From: Girardinichthys multiradiatus
Lineage: Eukaryota > Chordata > Actinopteri > Cyprinodontiformes > Goodeidae
DNA: 64,000 bases
Assembly (NCBI RefSeq): GCF_021462225.1
Contig: NC_061818.1
Location: 17,071,462 to 17,135,461 of the forward strand
Direction: 5' to 3'
Positions 23,425 to 35,320 of the stretch are shown piece after piece. Each line of letters begins with the position of its first letter. The stretch's first letter is position 1. Under the pieces are notes generated by a model. That model was not told the DNA's origin. It saw only the letters and a list, made by a program, of their open reading frames with translations, and made no database searches. The position numbers and the translations under genes are program-made.

Positions 23425-23490
23425 GCCAGCCTCCAGAGATTAGCAGCTACCCACCCCCACTATAAATAGGGTTGGTGAAACACTGCTTCC
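23425..23490 (-). mobile_element. Short scrap of RTE-type LINE
   Basis: On the minus strand 'RGKQCFTNPIYSGGG' matches the segment at about 52290-52330 of the intact LINE. It directly abuts the BEL/Pao remnant, so it is a breakpoint junction. Confidence 0.7.
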
Positions 23491-23494
23491 CTCT

Positions 23495-25346
23495 ACTGAT
23501 ATGCCGGATAGTTGATGCTTCCAATAACAAAATAAGTTTAGTCACAGGTCTTTCCAAAATACTGATCTTTGTTTGTAGTCTCACAGAACGTGCCAAGCCT
23601 TTTGCATCCTGGTTTACATTTAAGACTTTAGCCATCATCCATGATCCTCTTGGAGCTGTAAAGTCTGCAATTAAGACGACATTCTCCAGGAATGAGACAT
23701 CTTTTAGTTTTTGTCCATTTTTGTCTTTCCTGCATCAGAGGTAAGTACTCAGAAAGCCATCTTTTCCAGAACACCGCTGCAAAATATACTGTACTTTTTC
23801 CCACCTTTTTCTAACATGAAGATCATTTTGATCGAACAGTCATTGTGGCAAAAATGTTTTTTTCTTTAACAACAACAAATGGTTGGGTGTGAGTGCTTCA
23901 AGATCATTTGAGTCATCTGAAACTTTGGTAATGGGTCTGTTGTTTAATATGGCTTCGACTTCACAAAAGACTGTTTGAAGTCCTTCATCATCCAAAACTT
24001 GCTCTTTAAGAACTGAGACTAAAATAATTCTTATGGAACGAATCAGACGCTCCCAAACTCCACCTTGGTGAGAGGCTGCTGGGATGTTAAAGTTCCATTT
24101 GAGTCCATCCTGAACTAAAGCACTTTGAATTTTAGCATGGTTCAGCTCAGCCAAACTCTCTTTCAGCTCTCGACTTGCACCAACAAAATTTGTGGCATTA
24201 TAAGATCTGATGGTAGAAACTGGATTTCTTCTACAGATGAACCTCCGGACTGCATTTTTACAGGAATCTGTATCGAGAGTGGATGCAATTTCCAGATGGA
24301 CTGCACGGCTGGTGAAACAAGTAAAAAGAACTCTTATGTTCTTTTAAGAAGACTTTGTCCTCTTTTGACCCTTATAGGACCAAAGTAATCCACTCCAACA
24401 TTTGTGAAGGGAGCAGTGTCTGGCAGGACTCTTTCTTCTGGGAGATCTGCCATCTTTTGTTCAACTAACAATCCTCTGTTGCATCTGCAAGTAATACAGT
24501 GAGAGATGACTTTCCTAGCAGCTGAGTTTGCATTTATTATCCAGTATTTTTGTCTTAGTTGTGACAGCATGTGAGCTCCTCCTGCATGCCCGAACTGTTG
24601 ATGAATATGATGTAAAATCAATGTAGACACATACATATCCTTTGTCAAAATGGCAGGATTCTTTGCTTCTACAGGCATGGTTGTTTTATTCAGTCTGTCA
24701 CCCACTTGGGGGACACCAGCATCCAATACTGGGTCAAGTTTGTATAGAGAGCTTCTCTTGGAGACTGCTTTGAGGCCACTAGTGATTAAAATTATTTCAG
24801 TTGTAAATTTCTGCTGCTGTACATACTGAATAATAGCTTGTTCTGCCTTAGCCAAGTCTTCTGGAGTCAGATTTTCTTTCTTCATAGTCAGGCGCGTAGT
24901 TAGACCTGGGCTTCCGGGGCAGAAGCCCCGGATGTTTTCTGAATAGCCCCGGACTTCTTGATAGAAGAAATTTAGAAGTATTAAAAAGATGCAGCCACAA
25001 AATGAAGAACCTAGAATATAAGACATGCTCCTTTGTAAGTTGATCCACAATCAAATACAACTCTCAACTTGCCTTTTGTGGGATGATGCACTCCATGAGG
25101 AAGAATGTACCAGACTTTTCCATCATCTTTCAGTAGCTCATCTGCTGGTACAGCTTCAGCATATCCTTGTTGCAGCACGGTGTTTACACATGCAGTGTAT
25201 TCATCTTTGTAGTGAAAGTTCTTTTCAAATCTCCTTCTAAGGCTCTGGAGGTGCTGTTCTGCAACACATGTCATGTCTTTGGCTAACTGAGTCATTGGAG
25301 ATGATTCTTTAAAAAATACCAGAAAAGTGGTCAAATAGGGGAACAT
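23495..25346 (-). pseudogene. BEL/Pao retrotransposon pol remnant
   Basis: In minus order: start of RT at 25346-25035 ('KVWYILPHGVHHPTKGKLRV'), a gap where the RT palm and RNase H should be, then the end of RNase H plus the integrase zinc region at 24900-24540 ('HHIHQQFGHAGG...CITC'). The integrase core follows ('NVGVDYFGPI', then 'WNFNIPAASHQGGVWERL' and 'LTPNHLLLLKKK' down to 23840). Last is the C-terminal DUF5641-type tail to about 23505 ('SILERPVTKLILLLEA'). Frames shift several times and no LTR is attached. The family assignment rests on the 'PHGVHHP', 'QGGVWERL' and 'LTPNHLL' signatures. Confidence 0.85.
24885..25030. other. Foreign GC-rich scrap inside the BEL/Pao remnant
   Basis: Replaces the missing RT/RNase H segment. 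It contains a perfect 7-bp stem with a 4-nt loop, 'ccggggcagaagccccgg', and resembles the end of a hAT-like DNA transposon. That resemblance is an impression, not a proven match. Confidence 0.4.
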
Positions 25347-25480
25347 CAGTTACAGACACCTTGGAAATGGACCCTTAGTGATGATCAAGTCCAAAATATG
25401 TCCCTGTTTGTGGATTTGCTGTCAAACCAACATTTCTATGAGTATCACATAGTTCTATTGCACTTCTGTCTTCAGGATTG

Positions 25481-25740
25481 TCAATATAAATGTTGAAGTA
25501 TAATATAAAAGTCACTATAAATGTCAAAGTTTGTTTTGGACTTAGGAGACCTATAAATATTCAAGAACATGGTTCGGACCGGGCTCTTTACCTGGAGAGC
25601 CAAATATTCAAAAGAGTCAAATTTGCCCAGAAATACTTTTTTACACTCTAATAAATCTTTAAACAAAGTGGCCACCCCTCCACCTTTTCTTTGCTGTCTG
25701 CTCTCACAAAGAAAATTGTAGTTCGGAGGCATCGCCTCTA
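25481..25740 (-). pseudogene. LINE apurinic endonuclease fragment (CR1/L2/Rex type)
   Basis: 83 codons ('RKGGGVATLFKDLLECKKV...VYRSPKS'-like) correspond to the middle of the endonuclease domain of Jockey-superfamily LINEs. No other part of this LINE is adjacent. Confidence 0.6.
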
Positions 25741-25786
25741 TCAGAATGGGAGCTTCATTAAATTTATCTAACCATATTATGTCATA

Positions 25787-25858
25787 TTACTGCAACTAAG
25801 AGAACCTTCAACAGATTTATCCATCCCCCTGTGAGCATCCAATCTAACCAAGAGATTT
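25787..25858 (-). pseudogene. Small second fragment of retroviral env
   Basis: About 70 bp nearly identical to 27318-27390, the membrane-anchor part of the env gene below. It is detached from any LTR and lies 1.5 kb from the parent sequence. Confidence 0.8.
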
Positions 25859-25859
25859 A

Positions 25860-26477
25860 GTAGTAGTCAATCTGAAAAACCTCTTTGGTGTTGCCAGTAA
25901 AATCCTGTTTCTCTTTATTCTTTATTATTATTATTGTGTGAATGCTGAAGGCTATTAGTGTTTAATTCAACTATTTGATATCTTTTACAGTTTTTCTACA
26001 ATTTTGATTCACACTTTTTATCAACTTTTTCAGATTTTTAGTTTTATAATATAATCCAATGAAGGAAAGCTTGTGTTGCTAGAGTTTACACTCCAGGTTT
26101 TTGAATAACCTGAGAAAGAACGAACAAACTCTCCTCACTTGCTCAATTTTCACTCTGCTGTTGAGAATTAAAATCATTTAGTTTCATATGTGTTTAATTT
26201 GCATGTGGGAACATAAAACTGAGATTTAACATGTGTGAGCCTTGAGGAGATAAGTCACAGGGTCACAGCAGGATTCAGGTTGGAACAAGGGTGAAACAGA
26301 GGTTAGGAGGTTCTCAGCAGCTGCAAGCAGTGAGTGCTGGCTGTATGGGCAGTAAAGCAATAAATGTCGACTTTTGGGCATGGTATAGATAATAAACTAC
26401 CCACAAGGGGGGCTTGGCTGATTTACAGCGTCAGACTGCATAAGGGGGAGGCTCAGTCAGTAAGCTTTGAAGTAGAA
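25860..26477. other. No recognised feature
   Basis: AT-rich sequence downstream (minus sense) of the 3' LTR. It is presumed flanking DNA. Confidence 0.4.
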
Positions 26478-26765
26478 TGTTAGGTATTATTTAGTCAACT
26501 CAGAGGTAAGAACGATACAGTCAGAGTTACTTGCAGCAAGGGTAGCCCACTTTGCAGTGCAACTACAAAGTTTGGACACCCTATCTCTTTATTTATATAC
26601 ACAATTCAACAGACAGTTCAGACAGGGTGTGTGTGAGACAGAAAGGAGGCTGGTTCACACAGAGATAACAATAATTCACACACACAGGGAGGAAGGCATA
26701 GTGCGGCTGCCTTGCAACACAAAGTTTTTACATGAGTGATAACAAGTTTTCGCACCCATCCAACA
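26478..26765 (-). repeat. ERV 3' LTR (288 bp)
   Basis: On the minus strand it starts TGTTGG directly after a polypurine tract and ends CTAACA, giving TGTT...AACA termini. 'TATATAAATAAAG' near 26590 combines a TATA-like box and an AATAAA signal. The left end is chosen from the CA terminus and is less certain than the right. Confidence 0.6.
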
Positions 26766-26777
26766 GTCCCTCCTTTT
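26766..26777 (-). promoter_or_regulatory. Polypurine tract
   Basis: 'AAAAGGAGGGAC' on the minus strand lies immediately before the LTR TG, where plus-strand DNA synthesis would be primed. Confidence 0.7.
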
Positions 26778-26923
26778 ATCACAAGTAAAAACATTTAATA
26801 TAAAAACGAATAAGAAAAATACTCTGTATGAGCAGAAACCCACGGACGGTAAACAGATTATATTTTGTGGGAAATACTCATACGGTCCCGCCGCCCTCGG
26901 CGACCATGAAAAGTTAAATGTTA

Positions 26924-26987
26924 ATACTTGAAATCATAAAAATAAAAGAATGATACTTGAAATCATAAAAATAAAAGAATAATACTT
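26924..26987. repeat. 29-bp tandem repeat, just over two copies
   Basis: Units start at 26924 and 26953, with a partial unit at 26982 ('atacttgaaatcataaaaat'). It lies between env and the polypurine tract. Confidence 0.8.
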
Positions 26988-27155
26988 AATGAAAACAGTG
27001 AAACATAATAAAGGAATTTAAAAATCTGCCCTGTTTATGTCATCATTGTACTTTTTCTCATTTCACTTAAGCAACAACTTCTTTCGATTTTCTGCTGTAA
27101 GGTCATTTTATGAAATACAATGTATGAGTACACTCAGGCTTTCGATGTGATTTAT

Positions 27156-28625
27156 TTACAACATGTCATCATAATCGTCCCCTTCATTTTCGTGCATTTC
27201 CACCTGGTTCAGTGTTGCATATGCCACCGTGACTGACTGAGTTACTATTCTTTGTACCATGCATTTGCAACATGGGATAATACATATTGACAGGAGACAC
27301 AGAAGGCCCATGCATGCTATTACTGCAACTAAGAGAACCTTAAAAAGATTTATCCATCTCCCTGTGAGCATCCAATCTAACCAAGAAGAGTTAGGATTTG
27401 GGTGGTCATGTGTCATGACATTTTGCAGATTCCGTAGGTTGTTTAATGCTCCCGTTATGTTTGCAGAGTGTATATTATCTGGGTTATATGTGCAACCGGT
27501 GTTATTCAATAGAACACAAACGCCCCCCGTTGATGCTGTTAGAATATCCAAAGCCATGCGGTTCTGAATTATCATGGCTCGCATAGCGCTCATTTCTGTG
27601 TTTTGACCCTCTTCTACTATTATGGAGTTATTTAGTAACAATCCAAATCGATAACTTAAAGTTTCCACGCGCAGCATTAATTTGTCCACACCTAACCAGG
27701 GTAAGAGAGATAATAATGTTTTATCATCTTTAGACCAAAGTTTAAATTTATCTGGGACATTTGTTCCCCAAATGGGGTCATGTGGTTTAACATCTATTTC
27801 CCTTTTTGATCTCCTATGTGGTATAACTATAGTCTGCTTACTAAGTACCACAGTGTGATCTGATGTGAAAACTGGGGCACATACACCATACCAACTGGGT
27901 GGAAGTACATTATAAGCGTTATTATCACATAACCATGCCACCCCTTCTATCCAGTATGTGCCGTTTCCGGGATTATTCCTGTAAGTGTAGAAGTAGTCAC
28001 ATTTCGTAGTATTCCCTACAAAATGAGTATGATTCCCTGTAATATTTTGTCTTATGCAGTGTCAATGGTTTCCGGGGTCTGTTACATATGCTTTGAATGG
28101 TTCTGATTTCCCTGTAATGTTGAGAGGTTGCCATTGTTCTCTGTCGCAAGTGCAGTTTTCTGGGTCACAACTATAATTTAATCTCTGGTTACTGAAAGAT
28201 TGGTCTGGCATAAGAAAGAACTTTTTATTTGTATATCCTATTAGGCCCATTGATATGGTGCAACTTGACTCGGTGAGGTTCATAGCTTTGACATATATGG
28301 TGGGGCCTTGGGAATGCACGGGCATTATAGAACACACATAACAATCAGTTTTATTTTGAGTTTTAGCTGTGTCATACACATAACGATACCAGAAATTTTG
28401 CAGAAATGGGTTTGTGTCATGTCCTTCCGTCAGTGGTCTGAGATGGGTCCCGTCTGATGTCCATCTCTTCTGGTTCGGTATCACCTCCTGTGGATCCTGC
28501 TTTAGATAGAGAAAGAGTCCTGCTACCAGAATTAAGCTCAGGCTTATCAGTCCTGTCCACATGTTACAGAGAGCCATTTCATGCAGATCAGCTGTTTTCT
28601 TCACCAATTTGAGACGCTGGGTCAT
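27156..28625 (-). pseudogene. env: Retroviral envelope gene, one in-frame stop
   Basis: One frame of about 490 codons runs from the ATG at 28625 to 27156 with a single internal TGA at about 28062. The N-terminus has a hydrophobic signal/leader segment. The surface part is rich in Asn-X-Ser/Thr sites and cysteines. A basic 'RRSKR' cleavage site marks the surface/transmembrane border at about 27798. The transmembrane part has a heptad-rich region, a paired-Cys segment ('GGVCVLLNNTGC'), and a hydrophobic anchor near 27310-27370. A Cys-containing cytoplasmic tail with an acidic end follows. Known role: receptor binding and membrane fusion; as found, the stop separates the surface part. A host-captured env is possible but unsupported here. 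Confidence 0.88.
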
Positions 28626-28639
28626 ATGGGTCCTCCAAC

Positions 28640-30540
28640 TCCTTTGAACCCGGACTTCCTTCTGCTACCCCGTCGGTTGGTTTGGCTCCTGTAACGGCAA
28701 AACTGGCTTACAGTGGCTTTTATGGATCCAGGAAGACCTCTCTGCTATTTTCAGAGCTGTGGGCGTTGTCAGGAGTACTTCAAACGGCCCTTTCCCACCG
28801 AGGAGTGCTCCAATCCTTCCTGTGGAGTGTCTTAATCAGGACCAGGTCTCCAGGCCTCAGGTCGTTCTGTGGGATAGGAGCAGAGATTATCGGCAGACCA
28901 CTGGACATTTGTTCTTCTTTTGTCTGCAACATTTTATCCATCCACTCAGCTAATGAAGTTTCCTGTTGTGCTTTCTCTATTTCATTCATGTCAGAGGGTA
29001 GAGAAAACGGTCTGCCATGTACTATTTCTTTGAGAATACAAATTTACATCAGCAACTTGGTGTCACGTGATCTCAGGCTCAGAATATAGTGGGTGGAGTT
29101 ATACAATGATGTACAGTAGGTAGCAAATGGAGTAAGACCAGTTTGATTTGGAGTTATTCTCATCCATAATTTAACCAGGGTTAGGCATTCGGGTCATGGC
29201 CTCCCTGTTTCTTCCATTGTTTTCCTTAATCTTTAACTGAAACCCTAATGCATTAGAACTTAGTTCTATTAATTTATTTACAAAATGAGTTCCATTATCT
29301 GACCTTATAATCTGTGGGATACCATATGTGGGGAAGAAATGTGTCACTAGGTTCATCTATTGCAACTAGGCAATATTTCTTCCCCCGTGTTTGCAGCATA
29401 TTATGCATGATCTGCAAAAATTTAATTGATGCTTTACCAGATGTGACATATTCCCCCTTTGACACGTGGGTCTTCCCAATGTGTCACTGTAGCCGCTGTG
29501 TTGTATAAATTTCTTGGGAGGATTGGTTTATCTTCTATCTGATAGATGTCATCTTTTTTCTGTGCTCCTCTCTTTAGCCAGGCCTTTATTTCTGTCTTGG
29601 GTGCTGACTGTTGGGCGTCTTTCAGCACATCTGTGTCTATAAATAGCAGATCTGACATTTTCTCTTTAATAGGTTGAAATGAGTTAATTCTGTTCCTGAT
29701 GATGTTTTAAAACCTCTATTTTGCCAAATCTTAGCATGGTGATGTATTGATCCGAAAACGTATTGGCTGTCTGTGTATATAGTAAGTATTTGTCCCTCAT
29801 GTAATTCGCATGCTCTTACTACAGCATATCATTCTGCTGTTTGGGCTGAGCATGTATTGGGTAGAGATTTAGCTTATATTATCCTATCGATGGTTGTTAC
29901 TGCATAACCAACTCTATTCTTTCCATATTCATCTTTAGATGCTGAGCCATCTACAAACACAACACATGAATCTGGTATAAGGGTTTGAGAAATGTCTTGT
30001 CTGGGTTTGGTGTCTTCTTCAACTTTTGCTTTATAAGAATGTGGTTTTCCATCTTCTGCAGTAGGTATTAGAGTACTTGGATTTAAAGGGCACATCTTTT
30101 TAGAGTTATGTTTTGCTGTGATAATAATAGCGATGTCAGTGTGATATGCCTTGCATGTAGCGTCAGGTGCTTCTCTTAATATTCCTGACTTCAACATATC
30201 TTGTATTACTGACTTAGTACCTTCTTCAGCTTCTGGCTTGAAGGGGTATTGGCGGACTGATAGCCTTTTTTCAGATATTAGTTTTAACCTTGTATGGTGG
30301 GAACCCCTTTATAAGTCCTACATCAGTTGATGATTGGGACCACAGTTCAGGTGGGACAGCAGCTAGGACAGGATGCATGTTGCTCTCTTTGCTCTTAGCT
30401 AAGTCCTGTATTTGTCCCTCTGCCTCATCTAAATGTATCCTTGGATGGACTTTGACTGTCCATCCTAGAGTGAGCTTCCAGATTCCTGTATTAGGATCTA
30501 TTGTCGACAGTGTCAGTGCTGTTCCTGCAGAGGTTTAAAG
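28640..30540 (-). pseudogene. pol: Retroviral pol remnant: RT start, RNase H, integrase
   Basis: Broken minus-strand frames read as follows. The extreme N-terminus of RT is at about 30540-30200 ('PPELWSQSSTDVG'). RNase H is at 30197-29660 ('VVFVDGSASKDEYG' with its first catalytic Asp). The integrase N-terminal region is near 29658-29434, and the integrase core is at 29356-29171 ('YGIPQIIRSDNGTHFV'). The integrase C-terminal domain is at 28989-28680 ('[18 protein letters not shown]'), running into the start of env. The RT palm with YXDD is deleted between 30200 and 30180. Frameshifts occur between every block. Confidence 0.85.
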
Positions 30541-32829
30541 CCTCTGTTTTTCCAAATTCTTATTATTCTTTTTTATCATATTTTATAAAGTAAGTCCTTA
30601 TTACATTCAAAAATGAGATCAATATTTTTGGTAGTTGCTATTATTTTAAATAATGCTTGGTTTAGTTCTTATTAAAAATAAAAATAAAAACTCACTCACT
30701 GATGAACACAAAAAATGAAGGGCATATTATATCTTATAATCTTAGTTTGTCTTACCCAGTTTTATAGATACAACTTACAGTTTCAGTCAGCTTTGTATTT
30801 AGTTCAAGTAACTAAAGTTTGTTTCAATTAACTCAAGTTTTCTCTATTTCAGTCCAGCCCAGTAATTCTGTTAAGGTTCATTTCATCTTATGTTAAGTTT
30901 GAGTCTAATTCGATCATTTTGAACCTGACTGGAAAAAGTCTAAACGTCTGTTAAAATCTTTTTGTTTTACCATAGAGAACTGACCTAATATTATTATGGT
31001 AATGTTGAGGACTCTAATTTTTACATAACATGAAACAGACATTTATTTCACAAAAACAGAAAGTCAAACACAGACATTTGGCCACATGAAAGTTTAAATA
31101 ACCTGTTTGTAAAAGAATTATGAAAAATTGAAGACGGGTCTATGAGCTTTCTTATGGTTATCAGTATTTTCAATACAGGTAGAACCTTTGCCATCTTTAT
31201 ATGATTTTTCGGAAAAGATTCTGGAAACCTTATTAAGATATAAGTTTGGCAAAGATCATCAGAACATCAGACCTTTATTAGTGCTTTTAAGGTCCCTCAA
31301 AGATGCATTACAATGAAATCAGTCATTCCCATTCACACACATTCACACACTACTTACTTATTTCTCTGTCAGAGTCATTTTATTTGCAAAAATTTGAACA
31401 TAATTTGACTTCTATTATTCTTAAAATGCACATTGTTTCCTCATAACCCCTTTTGTTTCCACTAGGTCTGTTTTGAACGCTTCAATTCTTTTTTTATTCA
31501 CCAAGAATCAATAAGGTGGTCTTAGTGGGTCCACCTTAAAGGTGTTGTCTGTTGGGTGTCATGTTATCATTGTCAGGTCAGTGAGGTTCATAAGTCAGTC
31601 AGAACCTTGGTCATTTGGTCTGTGCTCATAATGTTTCATAGATCTAGCCTATGATTAGTCAGCAAAGCTTCCACCTATAGGAGAAAAATTGATTGTTAAT
31701 GAATGAGCTGCATTTCCTAGGAACACTGTCTTCCTCCTGGATGAACATCACCTGTTGAAAAACTTTCATCATTGTTTGTTTCACATATTCATTCAGATAT
31801 TTATATTATACCAGTAGGTGAAGTTGTTAGTATCTCATGTAGACTGACATATACTGTTTCATTTGGAGAGGATCTCAGATTAAATAAACTTAGTTAGAGC
31901 TTCAATCCAAGTTCATTTTGTGTCTGCAGACTTTAACCAATTATTTTTTTTTTTTTTTATACATAAAGAGCAAGATTCAAAACATTTTCAAAAGGCAGAT
32001 TGTGGCAGAATGTAAACAAAACTGCTTATTGATTGACAAAATAACATTCAAGCACACAATCACCATATTAAAAGGCTCTACTTCTAGAGAATCACTAAAC
32101 GTCTGGGGTCCGGTTTTGGCCCGCGGACCTTGAGTTTGACACATGCAGGGTAGAGTTACAATCTTTATCAGACCTTTCAGCAGAGACAGGCTTCTGCTGT
32201 TTGCAGAAGTTTTATCTTTGTTTTCAGGCAGCTGCATCTCTTTGTCAAGGTCGTTTCACAGAGCTGAAATTTAACTTCTCTCAAAGAGGAAAAATCATGG
32301 CTATGTCAGTTAAATGCTGCTCTTGTTGTGTTTTTTTTTTTATTCATCTTTTTGTTTTAATCTGTTTATCAACTGTGTGCACTCAGGGACTGAAAGGTCC
32401 GCTTTGAAATTATAATCTGGCAAGGTTTTTTATTGTCTCTTGAATCTTTTGAATGCATAATCTCCAGTTTAAGATCCCCGTGTAGTTTTAAGATTTCAGT
32501 GATAATTAAGTTACCTGAAAATCCGTATTTTTATGCCATCGTGTACATATTTCTGTTAAATCAGAGCTTTTTCTCTGTGCCTTCTCCATTGTTCTTTGTT
32601 ATTTTTCTCTTTTTAACTTTTTAAACTTAATTGACAGACAGAACAAAACGTGGCTGCGGCAAAAACAGAGATTCTAATATACAAACAAAACCAAACTTGA
32701 CAAAACATGAACAAGACTAAAACATGACCAGAAAAATAATAAACAGAACCATGATTCAAAACTTGAGCAGTGAAAAGCATATAAGGAAAAAACCCGAAAC
32801 CAAAAACCAAACAACCCCAAATCATAACA
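30541..32829. other. Stretch without a recognised gene
   Basis: AT-rich sequence with poly-T tracts (for example 31940-31958) and short frames only. No TIR, LTR or LINE motif found. Confidence 0.45.
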
Positions 32830-34180
32830 GAACCAGGATGAAATCTCCATCAGAACCAGTTAGGGACCCTCCACCATAACCAGGTCCAAATCGCCTTCAG
32901 AACCAGGAGAAATCTTCTATCAGAACCAGGTCCAAACTCCATTAGAACCTGGCAAAAAGCTCCATCAGTATCAGGAAAAAACCTCCATCAGAACCACGTA
33001 AAAACCTGTATCAGAACCAGGTCCAAATTCTATCAGAGCAAAGGAGGAACATCCATCAGAACCAGATCCAAACTCTATCAGAACCAGGAAGAAACCTCTA
33101 TAAGAACAAGGTCCAAACTCCATCAGAACCTGGCACAAATCTTCATCAGAACCATGTACAAACCTCCATCTGAACCAGGTCCAACGACTATCAGAACCAG
33201 GTCAAACTTATCCGAACCAGGAAGAAAACTCCACCAGAACCTGGTCCAAATCTCCTTCAGAATCAGGAGGAACCTTTTATCAGAACCAGGTCAAACATTC
33301 ATCAGAACCAGAACCAAAATTAATCAGAACCAAGTGAAATTCTTCACCAGAACCAGTAAGAAACCCCCCATCAGAACCAGGTCCAAACTCCATCAGAGCC
33401 AAGAGGAATTCTCTATCAAGACCGGTTAGGATCCCACTATCAGAACGAGGTCCAAACTCAGTCAGAACCAGAAAGAAACTTCTATCAGAACCAGTTCCAA
33501 GATACATCAGAACCTGGAACAAATCTCCATCAGAACTGGACCCAAACTCCATCAGAACCAGGATGAAATCTCCATCAAAACTAGTTAGGGAGCCTCCACC
33601 AGAACCAGGTCCAAATCGCCTTCAGAACCAGGAGGAACCTTCTATCAGAACCAGGTCCAAACTCCATCAGAACCTGGCAAAAAGCTCCATCAGAACCAAG
33701 TACAAACATGTATCAGAACCAGCTACAAACCTGTATCAGAACCAAGTCCAAACTTTATCCGAGCCAAGGAGAAACATCCATCAGAACCAGGTACAGACAT
33801 CCACCAGAAGCAGATACAGATCTCCATCAGAACCACATCCAAACTCCATCAGAACCAGGAAGAAACCTCTATAAGAACCGGGTCCAAACTCCATCAGAAC
33901 CTGGCAAAAAGCTCCATCAGAACCAGAAATAAAATCTGTTTAAGAACCTTCTAAAACTTTTCATCAGAGTCAGGTATAAACCTCTATCAGATCTAGGTCC
34001 AAACTCTATCAGAACCAGGAAGAAACCTTAATCAAAACCAGGTCCCGACTCCACCAGAACCTGGCAAAATCTCCATAAGATCCTTGAACAAATCTACACC
34101 AGAACTATGTACACCATCAGAAACAGGTCCAAACTCTATCAGAACCAGGTCCAAATCTTCATCAGTTCCAGGAGGAACCC
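32830..34180. repeat. Minisatellite of about 1.35 kb
   Basis: Degenerate units of about 26-33 bp built on 'atcagaaccaggtccaaact', alternating with 'ccaggaagaaacctc' forms, repeated some 45 times. Plus-strand frames read as repeats of Ser-Glu-Pro-Gly/Asn-Gln and are open for up to 103 codons only because of the unit. There is no sign of a gene. Confidence 0.95.
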
Positions 34181-35320
34181 CCTCTTTTAGCTAATTTTAG
34201 CTTATACATTGTTTTTGCATGGGGTAAATTAATATCAGCCTTCATGCTAGTGATAGCTGATATGCTAATGTTAGCATTTTAGTTTCTCTTTCTCCTCTCA
34301 TTTCTCTTAGCTGAAGAACATATTTGCCTTTTTTGGGCAATTGTTTGTTTGTTTTTGTGTTTCTTCAGCATATTTGTTGTTAGCTCATTCGTTTTTCTTA
34401 ATTTTCTGCCATTTTTTATATATTTTAGCATTTTGCCAGTTCTTGCATTTCAACAACTATTTCAACAAGTAGTTTTGAGGTAACTTCACCTTGTTACGCT
34501 GTTTTATAGCTGATAGTCGTCCTGCTTAAGACAGTCTTTCTTTGCTGTTTCTGCTATTTCTACTAATTTATCAGATTTCAGCTGATATTCTACTGTCAAC
34601 CTTAGCCACTTTCTGCCAGCTTTCAACAGGAGTTTAGCATTTCTGTTTTCTTCTAATTCATTAAATTTCAGCAGATTATCTACTGTCAGTTTCAGCTTGT
34701 TTCTGACAGCTTTCAGCTAAAAAAATTCAGCTTACAGCATTCACACTGCATTTTCGCAGGAAATGCACATTATTTTTCACTAGTCTTCCCTGTGACATGC
34801 AGTCTGTTTTTAACCTTGTCATGATGCATTTCCTAGCTTGCCCAAGACGATTTTTTTGAAGAGTTTTGGCTTAAGAAGTCATCTCTTTAAAAGGAAAACG
34901 TTTTTTAGTTTATCACAAATATTGGCATTAAATTATCATTTTGGGGGTACATGTTTTCCACCGAGCAGGAAGAGCTTGAAATATGTAACCTGCTATGTAA
35001 ATAGTGTACAGTAATGGAGTAGAAAATGCAGCAAATTCCTAATTTAATAATACACAAATACTGTATTTGTGTCCTTTTAAAGTAGGAATTTGCAACTGTC
35101 TGGTTTCCAGTATTCCAGAATGAAAACTGTGGTGGCCCCCAGGGCCAACTGGTATATTAAGGCAGACATGGTGAAGGGCCCCTTTACAAAAGAAGCCATT
35201 CCTTTCAATCACACCCCTCCAGGTTTCGCATTCATTTCCAATGTGGGCGGGAAGTCCTCCACCAGAATGACGGAGTCCCGGAGAGGGGCAATGTTTAGCA
35301 CCCTACCCAAGATGCCAGGG
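34181..35320. repeat. AT-rich region with loose TTAGC/TTCAGC repeats and a ~91-bp duplication
   Basis: 'tactaatttatcagatttca' at 34561 recurs in diverged form near 34651, and many 'tttcagct'/'ttagc' words are scattered between 34190 and 34740. No gene recognised. A plus frame at 35090-35341 has no known motif. Confidence 0.45.

Larger units (their letters stand above)
26478..30540 (-). mobile_element. Endogenous retrovirus remnant: partial pol, env and 3' LTR
   Basis: Minus-strand order is RT start, RNase H, integrase, env, polypurine tract, LTR. Missing are the 5' LTR, gag, protease and the RT palm. The gamma-like arrangement (env with a furin-type site and one membrane anchor) fits a gamma/epsilon-type fish retrovirus. 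Clade is inferred from layout only. Confidence 0.88.

Noticed and set aside
28682..29089. 135-codon plus-strand frame
   Set aside because: It is antisense to the retroviral integrase C-terminus and has no recognisable domain.
33154..33874. Gln/Pro/Ser-rich repeat proteins encoded by the minisatellite
   Set aside because: Frames open only because the unit lacks stops, and they break wherever the unit length changes.
32830..34180. CRISPR-like array
   Set aside because: Units are contiguous and degenerate with no unique spacers, and the genome is eukaryotic. It is a minisatellite.
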